Origin: Pseudomonas sp. MWU13-2100
Lineage (GTDB): Bacteria > Pseudomonadota > Gammaproteobacteria > Pseudomonadales > Pseudomonadaceae
NCBI RefSeq assembly: GCF_023242365.1
Contig: NZ_JALLIX010000040.1
Coordinates: 1-62,454, forward strand
Length of the DNA: 62,454 nt
Reading direction: 5' to 3'
Part shown: positions 1 to 8,459 of the stretch, one piece after another
How positions within the stretch are numbered: the stretch's first letter is position 1
Layout: each line of letters starts with the position of its first letter
Made by a program: the position numbers and the translations under genes
Notes under the pieces: generated by a model
What the model was told of the DNA's origin: nothing
Seen by the model: the letters and a program-made list of their open reading frames with translations, nothing else
Databases searched by the model: none

Positions 1-915
1 TTTTTTCCTACCGGGCAGGCGGAGTGGGGCCATATACCGGTATGGGGCTTTGCCGATGTGCTGGTCTCGAATGTCGACGGGGTGGTGGTGGGAGAGCGCT
101 TCTACGGCTACTTTCCGCTGGCCAGCCATCTGTGGATGAAACCGGAGCGGGTGACCGAGCGGGGCTTTTATGATGCCGCGGAGCAGCGCCAGGACCTGAC
201 CTCGGCCTACAACCAGTACACCCGTTGCAGTTGGGACCCTTACTACAGTGCGGGCACCGAGGACCTGCAGATCCTGCTCAAGCCGTTGTTCCTGACCTCG
301 GCGATGCTCGCCGACTTCCTCCAGGACAACCAGTTCTTCGGTGCCACGCGCCTGGTGTTCTCCAGTGCGTCGAGCAAGACCGCCTTTGGTACGGCGGTGT
401 GCCTGGAGGACCGGCCAGAACTGACCCGTGTCGCGTTGACGTCCTCGGCCAACCGAGCGTTTGTCGCCGAGCTGGGCTGTTATGAACAGACCTTGGCTTA
501 TGGTGAACTGGAGCTGTTGGACACCGACCAGCCGACGCTGTATGTGGATTTTTCCGGTGATCTGGCGCTGCGGGATCGGGTGCATCAGCGCCTGGGCCGA
601 CAGCTGGTCTACAGCTGCTTCGCCGGTTCCGCGCAAACCACGGGCGAGGCCCGGCTCACGGCGATCGAAGGACCGCAGCCGGTATTTTTCTTTGCGCCGA
701 TCCAGATTCGCAAGCGTAACGCCGAATGGGGACCGGAGCGGGTGAGCCGCTATATCGGCGAGGGCCTGCAACGTTTCTACCGGACGGTGAGCGAAGGGCC
801 GACTCCGTTGCTGGAGGTGGTTGTCGATGAAGGTTACGAGGCCGCCCGGCAACTGATCGCACGGCTCTATCACGGGCAGGTGCCGCCGGCCCAGGGCAAT
901 ATCATCAAGCTCTGA
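1..915 (+). CDS. DUF2855 family protein, 5'-truncated by window edge
   Basis: The reading frame is open from base 1, so the true start lies outside the window; a GTG at 58 is only an internal codon. The visible 304 residues match my recollection of the DUF2855 family, whose members resemble the medium-chain reductase fold without a proven reaction. A stretch with repeated small residues and SSASSKTA (about residue 120) would fit a nucleotide-binding loop. No partner gene is visible; the next features are repeats and the oppositely oriented phnX. Family assignment is from memory of the domain pattern, and the function is unknown. Confidence 0.7.
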   Translation, partial: FFPTGQAEWGHIPVWGFADVLVSNVDGVVVGERFYGYFPLASHLWMKPERVTERGFYDAAEQRQDLTSAYNQYTRCSWDPYYSAGTEDLQILLKPLFLTSAMLADFLQDNQFFGATRLVFSSASSKTAFGTAVCLEDRPELTRVALTSSANRAFVAELGCYEQTLAYGELELLDTDQPTLYVDFSGDLALRDRVHQRLGRQLVYSCFAGSAQTTGEARLTAIEGPQPVFFFAPIQIRKRNAEWGPERVSRYIGEGLQRFYRTVSEGPTPLLEVVVDEGYEAARQLIARLYHGQVPPAQGNIIKL

Positions 916-984
916 AACCCCGGTGTGGTGCGATGCTGTGCACTTGACCCGAACACAGGCCTGATGTGGGCGGGGAGCTTGTGT

Positions 985-1056
985 GTGGGAGCGGAGCTTG
1001 CCCGCGAAGGTGCCCATGAGGCCGCCAAAAGCTTCGCGGGCAAGCTCCGCTCCCAC
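985..1056. repeat. REP pair (inverted, REPIN-like)
   Basis: A copy starting GTGGGAGCGGAGCTTG at 985 and its inverted copy ending at 1056 flank a 22-bp spacer and can fold into a long hairpin. The same core occurs at 6903-6974, 17565-17657 and 30829-30917. A partial copy (GGGGAGCTTGTGT) sits just before it. Such elements sit between genes in the P. fluorescens complex and may end or stabilise transcripts. This one lies between convergent genes. Confidence 0.9.
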
Positions 1057-1137
1057 AAAAGCAGCCGCTCCCACAAAAGCAGCCGCTCCCACAAAAGCAG
1101 CCGCTCCCACAAAAGCAGCCGCTCCCACACAAGCACC
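1048..1137. repeat. 18-bp tandem repeat grown from a REP end
   Basis: Four perfect units of CGCTCCCACAAAAGCAGC (1048-1119) are followed by one degenerate unit (1120-1137). The first unit is the outer end of the right REP arm, so the array looks like repeated slippage from that arm. It ends 10 bp before the stop codon of phnX, in the 3' flank of that gene. Confidence 0.9.
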
Positions 1138-1146
1138 TATTCCACA

Positions 1147-1974
1147 TCAGTTGCCCTGCGGCATTTCCCCTTTCGCCAGGCGTTTGTTGATATCGACGAT
1201 CACCTGCGGCAGATCGTTGAGGGTGTCGATCAGGTAGTGCGGCCGGGAGCCGGTGAACAGTTGGTGGATACGTTGGCGCTCGGCGTCCAGGGTTGCCCGG
1301 TCGAGGTTGCGGTACTGCTCGTAGGTCAGCCCCAGCGCATTGCCCGAACATACCAGGGCGACGGTCCACATGCCGGCCCGACGACCTTCGAGGATCCCCG
1401 GGACGGTGTCGTCGACCTTGACGCAGGCGGCCACATCGTCGATGCCCAGCGCAATTACGTTGGCCAGGGCCTGGGCCGGCCAGGGGCGACCGTTCGGCAC
1501 TTCGTCGGTGGCCACCACGTGGTCGGCGACATAGCCGTTGCTGGCTGCCAGGGCCACGACCTTTTCCATGACCCGGGCCGGATAACCCGAGCACGAACCG
1601 ATCTTCAGGCCCTGCCGGCGCAGTTCGGCGATGGTCTCCAGGGCACCGGGAATCAGTGCCGAGTGTTCGGCGATTTTCTCGATCTGCAGGGGCATGAAGC
1701 GTTCGTAGATGGCCGTGACGTCGTCATCGCCCGGGGCGCGGCCGAACGCCTTGCGGTAGCGTTCGGTGATCGCCGGCTGGTCGCACAGCGTGCGGATATG
1801 CTCCCATTTGCCCATGCCCATGGGGCCGCGGGCTTCTTCGATGGAGACTTGCACGTCGAACTCGGCGAAGGCCTCGACGAAGATCTGGGTCGGAGCGAAC
1901 GAACCGAAATCGACGACGGTACCGGCCCAGTCGAGGATCGCGGCTTGCAGTTGGGCGGGGTTGCGATAGTTCAT
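1147..1974 (-). CDS. phnX: Phosphonoacetaldehyde hydrolase (phosphonatase)
   Basis: HAD-superfamily enzyme that cleaves phosphonoacetaldehyde to acetaldehyde and phosphate, the second step of 2-aminoethylphosphonate breakdown; cytoplasmic. The 275-residue length is normal. The nucleophile motif is LDWAGTVVD with Asp15, and the Schiff-base lysine is probably Lys56 in GMGKWEH. The start at MNYRNPAQ was chosen because this is where family homology begins; the frame stays open upstream. It lies 56 bp downstream of phnW on the same strand, so the two are likely cotranscribed. The transaminase step is supplied by that neighbour. Confidence 0.95.
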   Translation of the reverse strand: MNYRNPAQLQAAILDWAGTVVDFGSFAPTQIFVEAFAEFDVQVSIEEARGPMGMGKWEHIRTLCDQPAITERYRKAFGRAPGDDDVTAIYERFMPLQIEKIAEHSALIPGALETIAELRRQGLKIGSCSGYPARVMEKVVALAASNGYVADHVVATDEVPNGRPWPAQALANVIALGIDDVAACVKVDDTVPGILEGRRAGMWTVALVCSGNALGLTYEQYRNLDRATLDAERQRIHQLFTGSRPHYLIDTLNDLPQVIVDINKRLAKGEMPQGN

Positions 1975-2030
1975 GTCGATCAGCCTTGAATACGATGATA
2001 AAAAATTGGAATACAGACCTGTAGGAGCCT

Positions 2031-3140
2031 CTAGATATCCAGCACTTCCATTTCCCGCAGGACCTGCGCGATAGCGGCGACCGCCGCCTGCATATCCCGG
2101 CGCCCGACCTGGCCGATGCAGCCCACGCGAAACGTCTCGACCCGGGTCAGCTTGCCCGGATAAAGAATGAAGCCCTTGGCCTTGACCCGTTCGTAGAACG
2201 CCTTGAACTGGTAACGCGGATCTTGCGGTGCATGGAAGGTCACGATGATCGGCGCCTGGATCGCCGCCGGCAGGAAACTGCGCAAGCCGAGCCGGGCCAT
2301 TTCCTCCAGCAGTACCTGGCAGTTGTCGGCATAACGGCCGAGACGGGCGGGCAGGCCCCCTTCCTCGTGGTACTGCAACAGTGCCTCGTGCAGCGCCGCG
2401 ACCACATGGGTCGGCGGGGTGAAGCGCCATTGACCGGTCTTGGTCATATAAGCGTGCTGATCGTGCAAATCCATCGCCAGCGAATGGGAGTTGCCGGCGG
2501 CCGCGGCCAGCGCGTCCTTGCGGGCAAAGACAAACCCCATCCCGGGCACGCCCTCCAGGCATTTGCCGGATGCGGCGATCAGCGCCTCGAACGGCACCCG
2601 GCGGGCGTCGATGGGCAAGGCGCCGAACGAGCTCATGGCGTCGATGATCAGGCGTTTGCCGTAGCGCGCGACCACCTCGGCGATCTCCGCCAACGGATTG
2701 AGGATGCCGGTACTGGTTTCGCAGTGGATCAGCGCGACATGGCTGAGGGTCGGGTCGGCGAGCAGCAGACGCTCGACATCAACGGCGGTGCTTGGCTGGT
2801 CCTCGGCGGTTTCGAAGGTGCTGAATGAACGGCCCAGCACTTCGCAGATCTTCGCCAGGCGCTTGCCATAGGCGCCATTGATCAGCACCAGGACTTTCCC
2901 GTCCCGTGGCACCAGGGTGCCGATGGCGGCTTCCACGGCAAAGGTGCCGCTGCCTTGCAAGGGCACGCAGTGATGGCTGTCGGCAGCGTTGACAATTGCC
3001 AGCAGTTGTTCGCAAAGGCTCGCCGTCAGTTGGTTGAACCCTTCATCCCAGGAGCCCCAGTCCAGGCTCATCGCCTGGCGAGTGCGGGCCGAGGTGGTCA
3101 GTGGGCCCGGGGTGAGCAGGATGTGGGCGGCAGTACGCAT
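2031..3140 (-). CDS. phnW: 2-aminoethylphosphonate--pyruvate transaminase
   Basis: PLP-dependent class V aminotransferase that moves the amino group of 2-aminoethylphosphonate to pyruvate, giving phosphonoacetaldehyde and alanine. The protein has 369 residues from MRTAAHILLTPGP, the usual family N-terminus; 24 extra upstream codons in frame were left out. The PLP lysine is Lys193 in SGKCLEGVPG, preceded by the IIDAMSSFG segment that holds the conserved Asp. It is first in a phnW-phnX operon, divergent from a LysR gene. The products allow growth on this phosphonate as a P, C or N source. Confidence 0.95.
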   Translation of the reverse strand: MRTAAHILLTPGPLTTSARTRQAMSLDWGSWDEGFNQLTASLCEQLLAIVNAADSHHCVPLQGSGTFAVEAAIGTLVPRDGKVLVLINGAYGKRLAKICEVLGRSFSTFETAEDQPSTAVDVERLLLADPTLSHVALIHCETSTGILNPLAEIAEVVARYGKRLIIDAMSSFGALPIDARRVPFEALIAASGKCLEGVPGMGFVFARKDALAAAAGNSHSLAMDLHDQHAYMTKTGQWRFTPPTHVVAALHEALLQYHEEGGLPARLGRYADNCQVLLEEMARLGLRSFLPAAIQAPIIVTFHAPQDPRYQFKAFYERVKAKGFILYPGKLTRVETFRVGCIGQVGRRDMQAAVAAIAQVLREMEVLDI

Positions 3141-3205
3141 GCTGGTTTCTCGCGGCGGGGATCGTTGACGGGATACAGGGCATAAATTGCAGTTTGGCTT
3201 GTCAT

Positions 3206-3220
3206 CAATCAAATTGTTTG
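3206..3220. promoter_or_regulatory. Near-palindrome in the phnW/LysR divergent promoter region
   Basis: CAATCAAATTGTTTG reads 12 of 15 positions the same on both strands and lies midway in the 113-bp gap between phnW and the divergent LysR gene, where LysR-type regulators normally bind. It sits 34 bp before the LysR start. The function is inferred from position and symmetry only. Confidence 0.35.
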
Positions 3221-3253
3221 TTGTTATGCGAGCTATCAGTGAGGCCGATAGTT

Positions 3254-4138
3254 ATGAACCTGTTCCAACTGCGCGCATTCGATGCCGTGGCCCGCGAGGG
3301 CAGTTTTACCCGTGCCGCGGCCCGGTTGTTCATCAGCCAGCCGGCCGTGACCGGACATATCAAGGCCCTGGAAGAGCACTACCAGATCACCCTGCTCAGG
3401 CGCACGGCGCGGCGGGTGGAACTGACCGCCGAGGGTACGCGGCTGGCGGCGATTACCCGGGCGATGTTCGGCCTGGTCGAGGAAGCCCAGGCCATGCTCG
3501 AAGCCAATCGACAGCTGTTGACCGGGCGCCTGGAAATTGCCGCGGACGGGCCGCATATGGTCATGCCGATGCTCGCCCGGCTCCGGGCGCGCTACCCGGG
3601 GATCACCGTCAACCTGAGACTGGGGAATGCCCAGGAAACCCTGGCGGCGTTGTTGTCCGAGCATGCCGATGTGGCGGTGCTGACCGAGGTCGAGCCGCGC
3701 AAGGGCCTGTACCTGCAAGCCCTCAGCGAGTCGCGGGTCTGTGCGCTGGTGCCCCAGGGCCATCCGTGGCTGGCTGAACCGCGGGGCATTGCCCTGGAGC
3801 AACTGGACCAGGTGATCATGGTGCTGCGCGAGCCGAGTTCGATCACCCGGCGCACCTTTGACCAGGCCTGTGCCCAGGCCGCTGTGAGTCCGCGAGTGCT
3901 GCTGGAGCTGGACAGCCGCGAGGCAGTGACCGAAGCGGTGGCCGCGGAGCTGGGGGTGGGTATCGTTTCGTCGTTGGAAGTCAGCCCCGACCCCCGGGTA
4001 CGGGCGCTGCCGATCAGCGGTGATGGCCTGGGCAACCGACACCAGATCGGGTGCCTGGAGCGCCGCAAGGAACTGCGGCTGATTCAGGCATTCCTTGGGC
4101 TGGTACCGGAAACATTCGGTGCATTCAGCCCGTCCTGA
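3254..4138 (+). CDS. LysR-family regulator of 2-aminoethylphosphonate catabolism
   Basis: The 294-residue protein has an N-terminal winged helix-turn-helix (about residues 1-60, MNLFQLRAFDAVAREGSFTR) and a C-terminal substrate-binding-like effector domain. The ATG at 3254 was chosen because LysR proteins start at this motif; the frame continues 20 codons upstream. It is divergent from phnW-phnX, and a LysR subfamily is known to accompany phnWX, so it probably activates that operon in response to the phosphonate or an intermediate. Its last 55 bp overlap the end of the convergent vgrG gene, so the two transcripts are partly complementary. Confidence 0.9.
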   Translation: MNLFQLRAFDAVAREGSFTRAAARLFISQPAVTGHIKALEEHYQITLLRRTARRVELTAEGTRLAAITRAMFGLVEEAQAMLEANRQLLTGRLEIAADGPHMVMPMLARLRARYPGITVNLRLGNAQETLAALLSEHADVAVLTEVEPRKGLYLQALSESRVCALVPQGHPWLAEPRGIALEQLDQVIMVLREPSSITRRTFDQACAQAAVSPRVLLELDSREAVTEAVAAELGVGIVSSLEVSPDPRVRALPISGDGLGNRHQIGCLERRKELRLIQAFLGLVPETFGAFSPS

Positions 4139-5916
4139 AGAAAGGCCTGGCGCTGGCGCAGGCTCCAGTGTCGCTGGATATACTCGTGCACGGCCACGCA
4201 TTGTCCGGGGTAGAGCAGCCACAGTTGCTCCGGCGTGGCCGCCAACTCCAGGGCCAGTCGCCGTCTGCCTGCCGGACTCAGCAAGGCGGCGCCACGGCTG
4301 TCACTGCGGCCTTCCAGAAGAATGTCATCGCGACTCAGGCGCGCCAGTTCCTTGAGCCCGGGTCGGGGCATTCGTACGAAGTACCAGATGTTTTCGCACA
4401 GACAGTGGGCGGCGGCAGTCGGCAGTTCATAGGGTTGCTCGTACAGATAGAACTCTCCGGGATCATCGCCCGGTGCGGCATCGCTCTCTTGCCCCTCCCA
4501 GGGGGCCGCAGCGCCGGGCGGCCTGTCGGCCAGGGGCGGCGGGTCAAAGGCGGCGTGCAGGTCCCGATCGGTGAGAAAACCACAGATCAGCGGTTGGTCC
4601 GGCTCATTCTCGACAAAGTCGATCAGCACCTGGCTGCCGACCCGGGGGGCCCGGCCTTGCGCGACCCCGGGCGAGACCCAGCAACCCGGCGCGCAGTCCG
4701 CGGGCTGGATGCTGTCCGGCAATTGTACCCGCAGGCGTCCCTGGGCATCCGGGCGGGCGGTACCGGCCTGAGCACCGAGTACCGTGCCGACCTGGTAGCC
4801 CAACGCGGCCGGTTGTTTTTCCCGTAAGGAGGGACGAAACGGCGTTGCCCAGGGGATGGCCCTGAAGTGATTGCTGTAGCCGTCGCTGAAACACTCGTCA
4901 TGCAGGCGTTCCTCATCCTCGATACAGAAGGCGTCGACGGGATATCGGTCCAGGCACTGTTCGCCCAGATGCTGCACCTCGGTGATCAGCCATTGATCAT
5001 TGAGCGCCTGGCGTGGATGGCCGCCGATCCGCCGGACTTCGCCGCTGCGCAGGCTGTCCAGATTGCTGTAGCCCTGGATCTGGCGTTGTTCGCAGCGCAG
5101 CCGCTCGAGGGTGCGCTGGCTGCGTTGCTGTTCGTGGCGCTGGCGCGGTGTGGGGGGGGTGGTGTGCAGGCCATAGGCGTTGGCCTGGTTGGCGGCGCCA
5201 TCGTCGGGCGCCGGGGTTGGCCACGCAAGCGTATGGCCGGGCACTCGGCGGTCATGACTGGCGAGCATCTGGTGACGCTCGTAGAGTTGGCTGATAAAGG
5301 GCTGTTCCAGTCCCGAGGCACTGTCGTGACAAGGCACTACACCGGCCCGATCGGGAAAGCTTTGCGGGTCTTCGGCGAACACCAGGACATGTCGTTGCGG
5401 TGCCTGTTCGAAGTGATAGTGGATGCCTTCTTCCTCACACAGCCGGTTCAGCAGCTGCAGGTCGTTTTCATCCTGCTGCAGGCACAGAGCCCGGCGCGGA
5501 TAGAGGCCATGCTCGAGTTCGAAGCGGTAATCGGCGCTTTCCAGATCGTGGGCTTCAAGGAGCCGCAGGAGAATCGCCGGGACACTCAGGTTGCAAAAGG
5601 CCCGGCGTCGCGGGCAACGTGCCAGGGCTTGCAGGCGTGGCACCAACACCACCTGGTAATGATAGAGCCGTGGCTCCAGGTAGCGGCTGCTGATTTCCTG
5701 AATGATCCCATGCCAGCTGGCTTGCCCACGGCCCAGACTCAGTAGGGCCGGGCGATGCAGCAGGGTTTCCAGGTCCAGGGCGGTGTCGCCCAGCAGTTCC
5801 ATTTCGAAGCGAAAGGGTTCGTTCAAGGCCTCGCGGCCCTTGAAGCGGATGACCGGCAAGGGGTCAGGGAGCAGGCCGATGGTCAGTGAGATCTGGCGTT
5901 CCTTGTCCTGAGGCAT
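4084..5916 (-). CDS. Orphan VgrG-type T6SS spike protein, short form without beta-helix
   Basis: The 610-residue protein starts at MPQDKERQISL after a good ribosome site (GGAGAAGAGA, 4 nt before ATG). Residues 1-370 match the gp27-like base of VgrG. An OB/gp5-like part follows at about 410-480, with GRLRVQLP, GCWVSPGVAQG and VLIDFVENEPDQPLICG. The usual repeated gp5 beta-helix is missing; instead there is a Pro/Asp-rich linker and a C-terminal domain of about 110 residues (from YLYEQPYELP) that I do not recognise. No hcp, PAAR or toxin gene adjoins it, and the main T6SS locus is 38 kb away. It may deliver or load a cargo, or be a cargo itself. Confidence 0.85.
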   Translation of the reverse strand: MPQDKERQISLTIGLLPDPLPVIRFKGREALNEPFRFEMELLGDTALDLETLLHRPALLSLGRGQASWHGIIQEISSRYLEPRLYHYQVVLVPRLQALARCPRRRAFCNLSVPAILLRLLEAHDLESADYRFELEHGLYPRRALCLQQDENDLQLLNRLCEEEGIHYHFEQAPQRHVLVFAEDPQSFPDRAGVVPCHDSASGLEQPFISQLYERHQMLASHDRRVPGHTLAWPTPAPDDGAANQANAYGLHTTPPTPRQRHEQQRSQRTLERLRCEQRQIQGYSNLDSLRSGEVRRIGGHPRQALNDQWLITEVQHLGEQCLDRYPVDAFCIEDEERLHDECFSDGYSNHFRAIPWATPFRPSLREKQPAALGYQVGTVLGAQAGTARPDAQGRLRVQLPDSIQPADCAPGCWVSPGVAQGRAPRVGSQVLIDFVENEPDQPLICGFLTDRDLHAAFDPPPLADRPPGAAAPWEGQESDAAPGDDPGEFYLYEQPYELPTAAAHCLCENIWYFVRMPRPGLKELARLSRDDILLEGRSDSRGAALLSPAGRRRLALELAATPEQLWLLYPGQCVAVHEYIQRHWSLRQRQAFLQDGLNAPNVSGTSPRNA

Positions 5917-6131
5917 TTCGTCTCTTCTCCACGGATTTTGCGGCAGAGGGTACGAAAAGCCGCGGGTACCTGGACACTGCAAAACGATGTTTGGGAAATT
6001 GCCTACGAACATCAGGGTAGAGTCGTAATCTTCGTCAGGTTTTGGTCGATTGGCGGGGACTGGCCGTATAAACTGGGCGGCAAAGCGTCGGCCAATAAAT
6101 GTCACGACGCCTCTGATCGAGAGAGTGAGTA

Positions 6132-6836
6132 ATGGGCGCACAGTGGAAGGTTAAACACAAAGAAGCGGCGGCCAACGCCAAGGGCAAGATTTTTGGCAAA
6201 CTGGTCAAGGAAATCACCATCGCCGCGCGCAACGGCGCGGACGTCGCCACCAACGCACACCTGCGTCTGGTGGTCGAGCAGGCGAAAAAAGCCTCGATGC
6301 CCCGTGAGACCCTGGAACGCGCCATCAAGAAAGGCTCGGGCCAGTTGGGCGAAACCGTGCAGTATCACCGCGTGACCTACGAAGGCTTCGCCCCGCACCA
6401 GGTGCCGCTGATCGTTGAATGTGTCACTGACAACATCAACCGCACCGTGGCGGAAATCCGTGTGGCGTTCCGCAAGGGCCAGTTGGGTGCGTCGGGTTCG
6501 GTGTCCTGGGACTTCAACCATGTCGGCCTGATCGAAGCTTCCCCGGACAGCCCGGATGCCGACCCGGAAATGGCGGCGATTGAAGCGGGCGCCCAGGATT
6601 TCGAGCCGGGCGAAGAGGGCGCGACCCTGTTCCTCACCGAGCCGACCGACCTCGATGCGGTCCAGAAAGCCCTGCCGGAGCAAGGCTTCACCGTGTTGTC
6701 GGCCAAGCTGGGTTACCAGGCGAAGAACCCGGTCAGCGGCCTGAGCGACGAGCAGATGGCCGAAGTCGAAGCCTTCCTCGAAGGCCTGGACAACCACGAC
6801 GACGTGCAGGACATGTTTGTCGGCCTGGCGGGCTGA
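6132..6836 (+). CDS. YebC/PmpR family DNA-binding regulator, YeeN-like paralogue
   Basis: The 234-residue protein shows the family core: KIFGKLVKEI, then AHLRLVVEQAKKASMPRETLERAIKKG and a YEGFAP segment. The N-terminus lacks the AGHSKW start of canonical YebC and is closer to E. coli YeeN. YebC proteins bind DNA and some bind ribosomes to ease translation of difficult motifs; the YeeN branch is less studied. It appears monocistronic, starting 10 nt after GAGAG, and is followed by a REP pair. A canonical yebC next to ruvC would be expected elsewhere in the genome. Confidence 0.9.
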   Translation: MGAQWKVKHKEAAANAKGKIFGKLVKEITIAARNGADVATNAHLRLVVEQAKKASMPRETLERAIKKGSGQLGETVQYHRVTYEGFAPHQVPLIVECVTDNINRTVAEIRVAFRKGQLGASGSVSWDFNHVGLIEASPDSPDADPEMAAIEAGAQDFEPGEEGATLFLTEPTDLDAVQKALPEQGFTVLSAKLGYQAKNPVSGLSDEQMAEVEAFLEGLDNHDDVQDMFVGLAG

Positions 6837-6902
6837 TCCTGGCCCCCTCGTGGCGAGCGGCAAAGCCCTGGTGCCATTCGGTTGAGGTCTGATGCGCTCC
6901 CT

Positions 6903-6974
6903 GTGGGAGCAGAGCGTGCTCGCGAAGAGGCCCTTGAGGCCGCTAAAAGCTTCGCGGGCAAGCTCCGCTCCCAC
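6903..6974. repeat. REP pair (inverted)
   Basis: A slightly diverged left arm (GTGGGAGCAGAGCGTGCTCG) and a perfect right arm ending at 6974 form an inverted pair in the gap between the convergent yebC-like and kinase genes. The spacer contains GAGGCCCTTGAGGCCGC. It may serve as a bidirectional transcript end. Confidence 0.88.
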
Positions 6975-7050
6975 ATTAGTCAGGTGGCGCTTTCAGTATC
7001 CCACACCCTTATCTGACGGGGATGGGCAAGCCTGCCCGCTACCTGATCGG

Positions 7051-8361
7051 TTACGCCAGGGTTGCGCAGATCGCCTCGAACCCCGGCCGAGCCAGCACAT
7101 CCGGCTGGATGCAGCGCGACTGCAGGTCCTTGAGCGACTCCAGCACGCGCGCCTCCATCTCCCCGTCGATCCGCTCCAGCAACTCGCCGAGCAGAATCCC
7201 GAACGCACGCACCTCGATCCGTTGCAGCGCACGGGTTTCCAGGCTGTCGGCCGGTGCATGGAACGATGCGGCGCCAAAGTCCCCGAGCAGGCAATCCCCG
7301 GCTTCGTTGTAGAGAATGTTGTGTGCGTACAGGTCGCCATGGCAGAGCCCCAGGCGATGCAGGTGCGCACCCACCGAGGCGATCCCGCGTGCCATGCGCA
7401 AGGCCTGCCCGGCACTGAAACGGGTCCCGTCCAGGTACACATCACGGCTGCACGAGTCGAGGCTCGGCAGCGCCGCAAGGTTGGCGAACTGCGGGTCGAT
7501 CAGTTCCATCACCAGGCCGGCCTGGGCATCGGGATGGCCGCTGATGCGTCCTTCGACCTTGATCAGGTTCGGATGCAGGCCCGCCGCGATGCAGGCATTC
7601 ATTTCATTCAGGGGCGAACCGTCGCTGGTCATGCTGCCCTTGTACAGCTTGACCGCCACCGGCAAGGCCGGCGCCGCCGGACGGCTCCAGCAGGCCTGGC
7701 TGATTACCCCCGAGGCGCCTTCGCCCAGTCGCTGTGCAAGTTGCAGCTGGTTCCAGTCGATGCTCGGGGTGCTGTCGCCGACCAGCACTTCACCGGTGTG
7801 ATCGAGCTTCGGGTTACCGGCATAGGCGATCCAGGCCAGTCCCGGCAAGGTCAGCAGCCACTCGGGCAACTCGTCCAGCTGGTTGGCGGCGATGCGGATC
7901 AGTTCCAGCCGATGACAGTCCGCCAGGCTGGCGGGCAGGGCGCGCAGGCGATTGCCGGCGAGCATGAGCTTCTGCAGCAGGGGCCGGCGCCCCAACTCCT
8001 CCGGTAGCTCGGTGATCCGGTTGTCGGTCAGGATCAGCCAGCGCAGCAGGGGCGGCAGGGCGGCGGGCGGAACCTGCTCGATGCGGTTGGCCTTGAAGGC
8101 GACCATGCTCAGTTTGGCGCACTGGCCCAGGCAGGTCGGCAATTCGGTGAACAGGTTGTCCGAGCAGAACAGGATGCGCAGGTGTGGCAGCCGGTGCAGG
8201 TCGTCCGGCAGGCTGCTCAGGGCGTTGCCGCTCAGATTGAGGATTTCCAGGGAGTCGGCCAGCTGGAAAATTTCCCGGGGGAACTCGGTCAACCCGCAGG
8301 ACAGGTCGAGTCGCTTGATACCGGTCAGTTGGCCGGCGCGCAGTTGGGCAAGGGTATCCAT
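7051..8361 (-). CDS. Leucine-rich-repeat protein fused to a eukaryotic-like Ser/Thr kinase
   Basis: The 436-residue protein starts at MDTLAQLRAGQ. Residues 15-185 hold about seven leucine-rich repeats (LEILNLSGNALSSLP, LRWLILTDNRITELP). Residues 205-436 form a protein kinase: glycine loop LGEGASG (212-218), VAVK Lys238, catalytic HGDLYAHN (341-348) and DFG (361-363). All three key motifs are intact, so it should be active. There is no signal peptide or membrane segment, so it is probably cytoplasmic or delivered. It is common in Pseudomonas but its targets are unknown. It is transcribed alone. Confidence 0.9.
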   Translation of the reverse strand: MDTLAQLRAGQLTGIKRLDLSCGLTEFPREIFQLADSLEILNLSGNALSSLPDDLHRLPHLRILFCSDNLFTELPTCLGQCAKLSMVAFKANRIEQVPPAALPPLLRWLILTDNRITELPEELGRRPLLQKLMLAGNRLRALPASLADCHRLELIRIAANQLDELPEWLLTLPGLAWIAYAGNPKLDHTGEVLVGDSTPSIDWNQLQLAQRLGEGASGVISQACWSRPAAPALPVAVKLYKGSMTSDGSPLNEMNACIAAGLHPNLIKVEGRISGHPDAQAGLVMELIDPQFANLAALPSLDSCSRDVYLDGTRFSAGQALRMARGIASVGAHLHRLGLCHGDLYAHNILYNEAGDCLLGDFGAASFHAPADSLETRALQRIEVRAFGILLGELLERIDGEMEARVLESLKDLQSRCIQPDVLARPGFEAICATLA

Positions 8362-8459
8362 AAGCGGGCGTGAGTACTCGTCGCGATCATCGAAAAAAGA
8401 TCGCCATGATAGCAATGTTGTTCAGCTCCGGCGCTGTGATGAGCGAGTGCGAGGCGGGG

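Noticed and set aside
1048..1137. Possible CRISPR array.
   Set aside because: The units are 18 bp and directly joined with no unique spacers, and no cas gene is present; it is a tandem expansion of a REP arm.
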